Below the pieces are notes generated by a model that saw nothing but the letters and a program-made list of their open reading frames with translations, ran no database searches and was not told the origin of the DNA. Positions 60,782-64,000 of a DNA stretch of 64,000 nucleotides are shown here, piece by piece. The stretch's first letter is position 1, and each line of letters opens with the position of its first letter. Source of the stretch: JAFAVZ01 sp036009105. GTDB taxonomy: Bacteria; Acidobacteriota; Thermoanaerobaculia; Gp7-AA8. The stretch covers positions 38,832-102,831 of the forward strand of contig DASYMJ010000043.1 in assembly GCA_036009105.1 (NCBI GenBank), in the 5' to 3' direction. The position numbers and the translations under genes are program-made.

Positions 60782-62176
60782 ATGCGCGCGTCCCGCCTCG
60801 GCATCGCACTGCTCCTGCTCCTCCTCGCGCCCGCGCATTGCCGCGATGCCGAAGGAGGCTCGCGCGATCCGATCGACCGGGAGGCGGAGGACGCGCTGGT
60901 GCAGTACCTGCGCATCGACACCTCCAATCCGCCCGGCAACGAGACCGCCGGCGCAAGGTTCCTGCAGCAGCTCCTGACCAGGGACGGCATCCCCTCGCAG
61001 CTGGTGGGCAGCGATCCGGCGCGGCAATCGCTCTACGCGCGGCTGACCTCCGGCACGAACGAGAAGGCGCTCCTGCTCCTCCACCACATCGACGTGGTGC
61101 CGGCCGTGGCCGGGGAGTGGACCAAGCCCCCCTTCGCCGGCCTGCGCGCCGGCGGCTACATCTGGGGCCGCGGCGCGCTGGACATCAAGTCGCTCGGCAT
61201 CGCGGAGCTGATGGCGTTCGTCAACCTCCGGCGCCGCGGCCTGGCCCTCGAGCGCGACGTCATCTACCTCGCCGTGGCGGACGAGGAGCTCGGCGGCCGG
61301 CACGGCATCGGGGAGCTGCTGGCCACGCGGCCGGAGCTCTTCGCGAACGTCGGCTACGTCCTGAACGAAGGGGGCGCGAACGAGACGGTGGTGGACGCCA
61401 TCACGCAGTGGGGCATCGAGGTGCAGCAGAAGGTGCCGCTCTGGCTGCGGCTGACGGCGACCGGCACGGCGGGCCATGCCGCCGGCGTCCCGGCGGACGG
61501 CGGCGCGCCGGCCAAGCTGGTCCGCGCCCTGGCGAACATCGACCGGCTGGAGACGCCGTATCGGCTCACGCCATCCGTCCTGCGCTTCTTCCGCGCGGTC
61601 GGCGCGACCAAGAAGGATGACCGCGCCGCGTTGCTGCGCACCATCGCCGAGCCGATCGATACGAGGCAGGTGGACGCCGTCCTCCCGTCCGGCTATCGCG
61701 TGCTGCTGCGCGACACCATCGCCATCACCCATCTCCAGGCCGGCCGCTCCATCAACGCCGTGCCGGAGAAGGCGCTGGCGGAGATCGACGTGCGCCTCCT
61801 GCCGGAGTCCGATCCCGCGCCGATGCTGCGGCGCATCCGCGAGGCGGCGGGGAAGGACGTGCAGGTGGAGGTGCTGCTGCAGGGCGAGCCGGTGCCGGAG
61901 AGCACGCGCGACACCGAGCTCTACCGCCTCCTGGAGCGCGACTTCCGCGCGGAGCATGCGGCGCCCGTGGTGCCGTTCGTCACGGCGGGGACGAGCGACA
62001 GCCGCTGGTTCCGCAAGCAGGGCATCGTGGCGTACGGCATCTCGCCGTTCAAGGTGAACTACTACGACGCGGGGACGCCGCACGGCCCGGACGAGCGGAT
62101 CCGGGCCCGCTTCTTCAGCGACGGGGTGCGGCTGATGCGCAAAATCGTGGCCGACTTCGCGGCGAAGCACTCATGA
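60782..62176 (+). CDS. M20 family metallopeptidase, secreted
   Basis: 464 residues with signal peptide (MRASRLGIALLLLLLAPAHC). Zinc-binding pattern: LLLHHIDVVPA, WGRGALDIKS, the catalytic ADEELGG, a dimerisation domain from about 210 to 330 starting with LRLTATGTAGHA, and a final GTPHGPDE His. Such enzymes remove residues from dipeptides, N-acyl amino acids or similar amides. The downstream membrane protein starts within the stop (ATGA). An HC at the signal end is not a proper lipobox. Confidence 0.92.
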   Translation: MRASRLGIALLLLLLAPAHCRDAEGGSRDPIDREAEDALVQYLRIDTSNPPGNETAGARFLQQLLTRDGIPSQLVGSDPARQSLYARLTSGTNEKALLLLHHIDVVPAVAGEWTKPPFAGLRAGGYIWGRGALDIKSLGIAELMAFVNLRRRGLALERDVIYLAVADEELGGRHGIGELLATRPELFANVGYVLNEGGANETVVDAITQWGIEVQQKVPLWLRLTATGTAGHAAGVPADGGAPAKLVRALANIDRLETPYRLTPSVLRFFRAVGATKKDDRAALLRTIAEPIDTRQVDAVLPSGYRVLLRDTIAITHLQAGRSINAVPEKALAEIDVRLLPESDPAPMLRRIREAAGKDVQVEVLLQGEPVPESTRDTELYRLLERDFRAEHAAPVVPFVTAGTSDSRWFRKQGIVAYGISPFKVNYYDAGTPHGPDERIRARFFSDGVRLMRKIVADFAAKHS

Positions 62177-63996
62177 CCCCGCGCGTTGCGATCGCCCTCG
62201 TCGCGCTCGTCGCCTGCGCGCTCTTCGCGCTGCCGCTCGCGCGCGGCGAAGTCTTCACCTTCCGCGATCACACCGACTACTTCCAGCCGCTCCGCTTCTT
62301 CACCGCGCAACAGCTGCGCGCCGGCCAGCTGCCGCTTTGGAATCCATACAACGCCTCGGGCGAGCCTTGGCTGGCCAATCCGCAGACGGGCGTCTTCTAT
62401 CCGCCGTCGTGGGTCTTCCTCGCGCTGCCGTTCGCCGCGGCGTACATGCTCTACCTCCTGCTGCACCTCCTCATCCTCGGCGTCACTTCGTTCCGCCTCT
62501 TCGCGCGCGATGCGTCGCCCGGCGCCGCCGCCTTCGGCGCCATCGCGCTGATGCTCTGCGGCCCGACCCTGTCGATGCTCGACGTCTCGAACAACCTGGC
62601 CAGCTTCGCCTGGATCCCTCTGGTGATCCACGCCGCGCTGGGTCGCCGCCCCATCCTGGGCGGCATCGCGCTGGCCCTGACGTTCCTTGGCGGCGAGCCG
62701 TTCTTCGCCGCGCTGGCCGCTTTGCTTTTTCTCCTGCTCGCCGCCCGCCGCTCGCTGCTCGCCGGATGCGTGGCCTTCGGTCTGAGCGCCGTGCAACTGC
62801 TCCCCTTCCTGGAGACGCTGCGAGACAGCGACCGCACCGCGGGAGTGACCGGGGTGGTGGCCGAGGCGATGAAGCCGATGGACTGGCTGCGCATCGTGAT
62901 GCGGCCCGCGCTCGACCCGCGCGGCTTCGACCCGCACCTCTCCCAGCATTACGTGCCGGTGATCTACATCGGGGTGGTGGTCGTGCTGCTCGCGCTAGTG
63001 AATGTAGGGCCGGCTCTCAGCCGGCCCGAACCCGGCATACCGGATCTGCCGCGCTCTCGGCCGGCTGAGAGCCGGCCCTACATCGCGCTCCTCCTCCTGG
63101 GCGGCGCCGTCCTCCTCTCCGCCATCGCCCTCCCTCTGGTCCGCTACCCCTCGCGCGTGGTGCCGTTCGGCGCGCTGGCTCTCGCCGCCCTCGCCGTGCG
63201 AGGGCTCGATCGCATTCCGCGGCGCAAGTGGTGGCTGGACGGGGCGGTCATCGCCGTGGTCGTCGCGGAGCTGGTTCCCGTCTCGCTGCCGCTGCTGCAG
63301 ACCGAGCCGTTCCCCCCCATCCGCGTGCCGTACGACCGCGCCATCGGGCGCGATGCGAAGATCATCCGGGTGGACCTGCCGCTGGCGCGCCTCAACGACG
63401 AGCGGCCGCAGTGGATCACCGGCTATCTCAACCTCTACGAGCGGCGCTTCGATGCGTGGACCGCGGCGCCGGTCACCTCGCAGCGCTACACCAGTCTCTA
63501 CGCCGCGGCGGACCGCGGCGTGCCGGCCGCGGTGGACCGGATGTCCATCGGTTGGGTGCTCGCGCCGCGCTACCTCACCCGCCTCACGCTCGAGCAGGTC
63601 GTCTTCGCCGGACGGGTGCTCGTGCACCGCAACACGGCGGTGCTGCCGATGGCGCGACTCGAGCTCGCGGACGGCCGCATCGTTCCCGCGCGCACGCTCG
63701 CCTTCACGCCGGCGGGCGCGGCGATGGAGGTCGATGCGCCCGCTCCCGGCCTGCTCGTGCTCACCCAGCAGGACGCGCCGGGATGGAGCGTGGAGGTGGA
63801 TGGGAAGCCGGCGCCGAAGCGGCTCTCTCTCGACCTGTTTCGCGCCGTGCAAGTCGGTGACGGACGTCACGTGGTGAGCTGGAAATATCGTCCCCGCTCG
63901 CTCTTTTTCGGCGCGCTGATCACCGCCTGCACTTTGGTTGTTCTTCTTGCTTTGTCAAGTCGCGCGCGGGTGAAAAATTTCTTCGCGTCACTCTAA
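62173..63996 (+). CDS. YfhO-like polytopic membrane protein
   Basis: 607 residues with about ten membrane segments in the first 400 residues and a C-terminal soluble beta domain followed by a final helix. FRDHTDYFQPLRFFTAQQLRAGQLPLWNPYNASGEPWLANPQTGVFYPP near the N-terminus is the characteristic loop of YfhO/GT-C-type proteins, with a conserved acidic pair, so a lipid-linked sugar transferase role is possible. A family B repeat adds 26 residues in frame between two helices (about 278-303). The stop is 4 bases before the window end. Confidence 0.85.
   Translation: MTPRVAIALVALVACALFALPLARGEVFTFRDHTDYFQPLRFFTAQQLRAGQLPLWNPYNASGEPWLANPQTGVFYPPSWVFLALPFAAAYMLYLLLHLLILGVTSFRLFARDASPGAAAFGAIALMLCGPTLSMLDVSNNLASFAWIPLVIHAALGRRPILGGIALALTFLGGEPFFAALAALLFLLLAARRSLLAGCVAFGLSAVQLLPFLETLRDSDRTAGVTGVVAEAMKPMDWLRIVMRPALDPRGFDPHLSQHYVPVIYIGVVVVLLALVNVGPALSRPEPGIPDLPRSRPAESRPYIALLLLGGAVLLSAIALPLVRYPSRVVPFGALALAALAVRGLDRIPRRKWWLDGAVIAVVVAELVPVSLPLLQTEPFPPIRVPYDRAIGRDAKIIRVDLPLARLNDERPQWITGYLNLYERRFDAWTAAPVTSQRYTSLYAAADRGVPAAVDRMSIGWVLAPRYLTRLTLEQVVFAGRVLVHRNTAVLPMARLELADGRIVPARTLAFTPAGAAMEVDAPAPGLLVLTQQDAPGWSVEVDGKPAPKRLSLDLFRAVQVGDGRHVVSWKYRPRSLFFGALITACTLVVLLALSSRARVKNFFASL
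63004..63081. repeat. Family B palindrome inside the YfhO-like gene
   Basis: 78 bases, GTAGGGCCGGCTCTCAGCCG.. to ..GAGAGCCGGCCCTAC, two inverted arms around a 31-base spacer. It is exactly 26 codons and stays in frame, giving NVGPALSRPEPG..ESRPY between two hydrophobic segments. Confidence 0.88.
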
Positions 63997-64000
63997 GAAT

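Overview
The window is a densely coding, high-GC segment from a Gram-negative bacterium: it encodes an outer-membrane barrel protein, an RND efflux pair, a lipoprotein and a type IV pilin-like protein. The mix of a Ser/Thr kinase fused to a TolB-type propeller, DUF5916, several secreted M28, S9 and M20 peptidases and many small palindromic repeats is what I would expect from a soil Acidobacteriota or a similar phylum. That placement is inference; there is no rRNA, tRNA or taxonomic marker here. No CRISPR array and no insertion sequence with a transposase was seen.

Region 1 (1-16132) is the most striking part. It holds seven tightly packed genes on the plus strand: the 3' part of a DUF5916 outer-membrane protein, three nonribosomal peptide synthetases (C-A-PCP, C-A-PCP, C-A-PCP-thioester reductase), an EntS-like MFS exporter, a small protein of uncertain family, and a kynurenine 3-monooxygenase-like FAD hydroxylase. 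Junctions are ATGA/TTGA overlaps or gaps of 2 to 14 bases, so this reads as one operon. It should make a three-residue (or acylated) peptide released reductively as an aldehyde or alcohol. By hand alignment module 2 looks glycine-specific, module 1 glycine-like, and module 3 is unassigned.

Region 2 (16241-30000) has a MmcQ-like protein, an RND permease and adaptor without an outer-membrane channel, a DUF983 protein, a small glycine-rich secreted protein, an inositol-monophosphatase-like enzyme, an M28 metallopeptidase, a polar amino acid ABC system (binding protein fused to permease, plus ATPase), an S9 peptidase, an orphan zinc anti-sigma-like protein and a TSUP permease.

Region 3 (29973-49350) has the kinase-propeller overlapping an amidohydrolase, an antitoxin whose toxin partner is frameshifted, an ABC exporter, a second M28 peptidase, a GT39 glycosyltransferase with asparagine synthase, a CopA-type ATPase flanked by two stand-alone receivers, DUF1330 and OsmC proteins, a lipoprotein and a nuclease-helicase fusion.

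Region 4 (49457-63996) has a cysteine-rich protein of unknown role, a GNAT acetyltransferase, a protein with a degenerate class III cyclase domain, a DnaC-like ATPase, an aminotransferase, secreted and membrane proteins of unknown function, thymidine kinase, a pilin-like protein with a possible sigma-54 promoter, an M20 peptidase and a YfhO-like membrane protein.

A second theme is at least three families of short palindromic repeats. Family A (seven copies) has ends GTCATCCTGAG / CTCAGGATGAC, family B (four copies) is built on GGGCCGGCT..AGCCGGCCC, and family C (two copies) has CCCCTCACCCC ends. They sit between genes but also inside reading frames, in all three NRPS genes, the ABC fusion, the phosphatase, the lipoprotein signal peptide and the YfhO-like protein, always keeping the frame. 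Family A copies also supply stop or start codons to neighbouring genes. No stretch longer than 300 bases lacks a gene.
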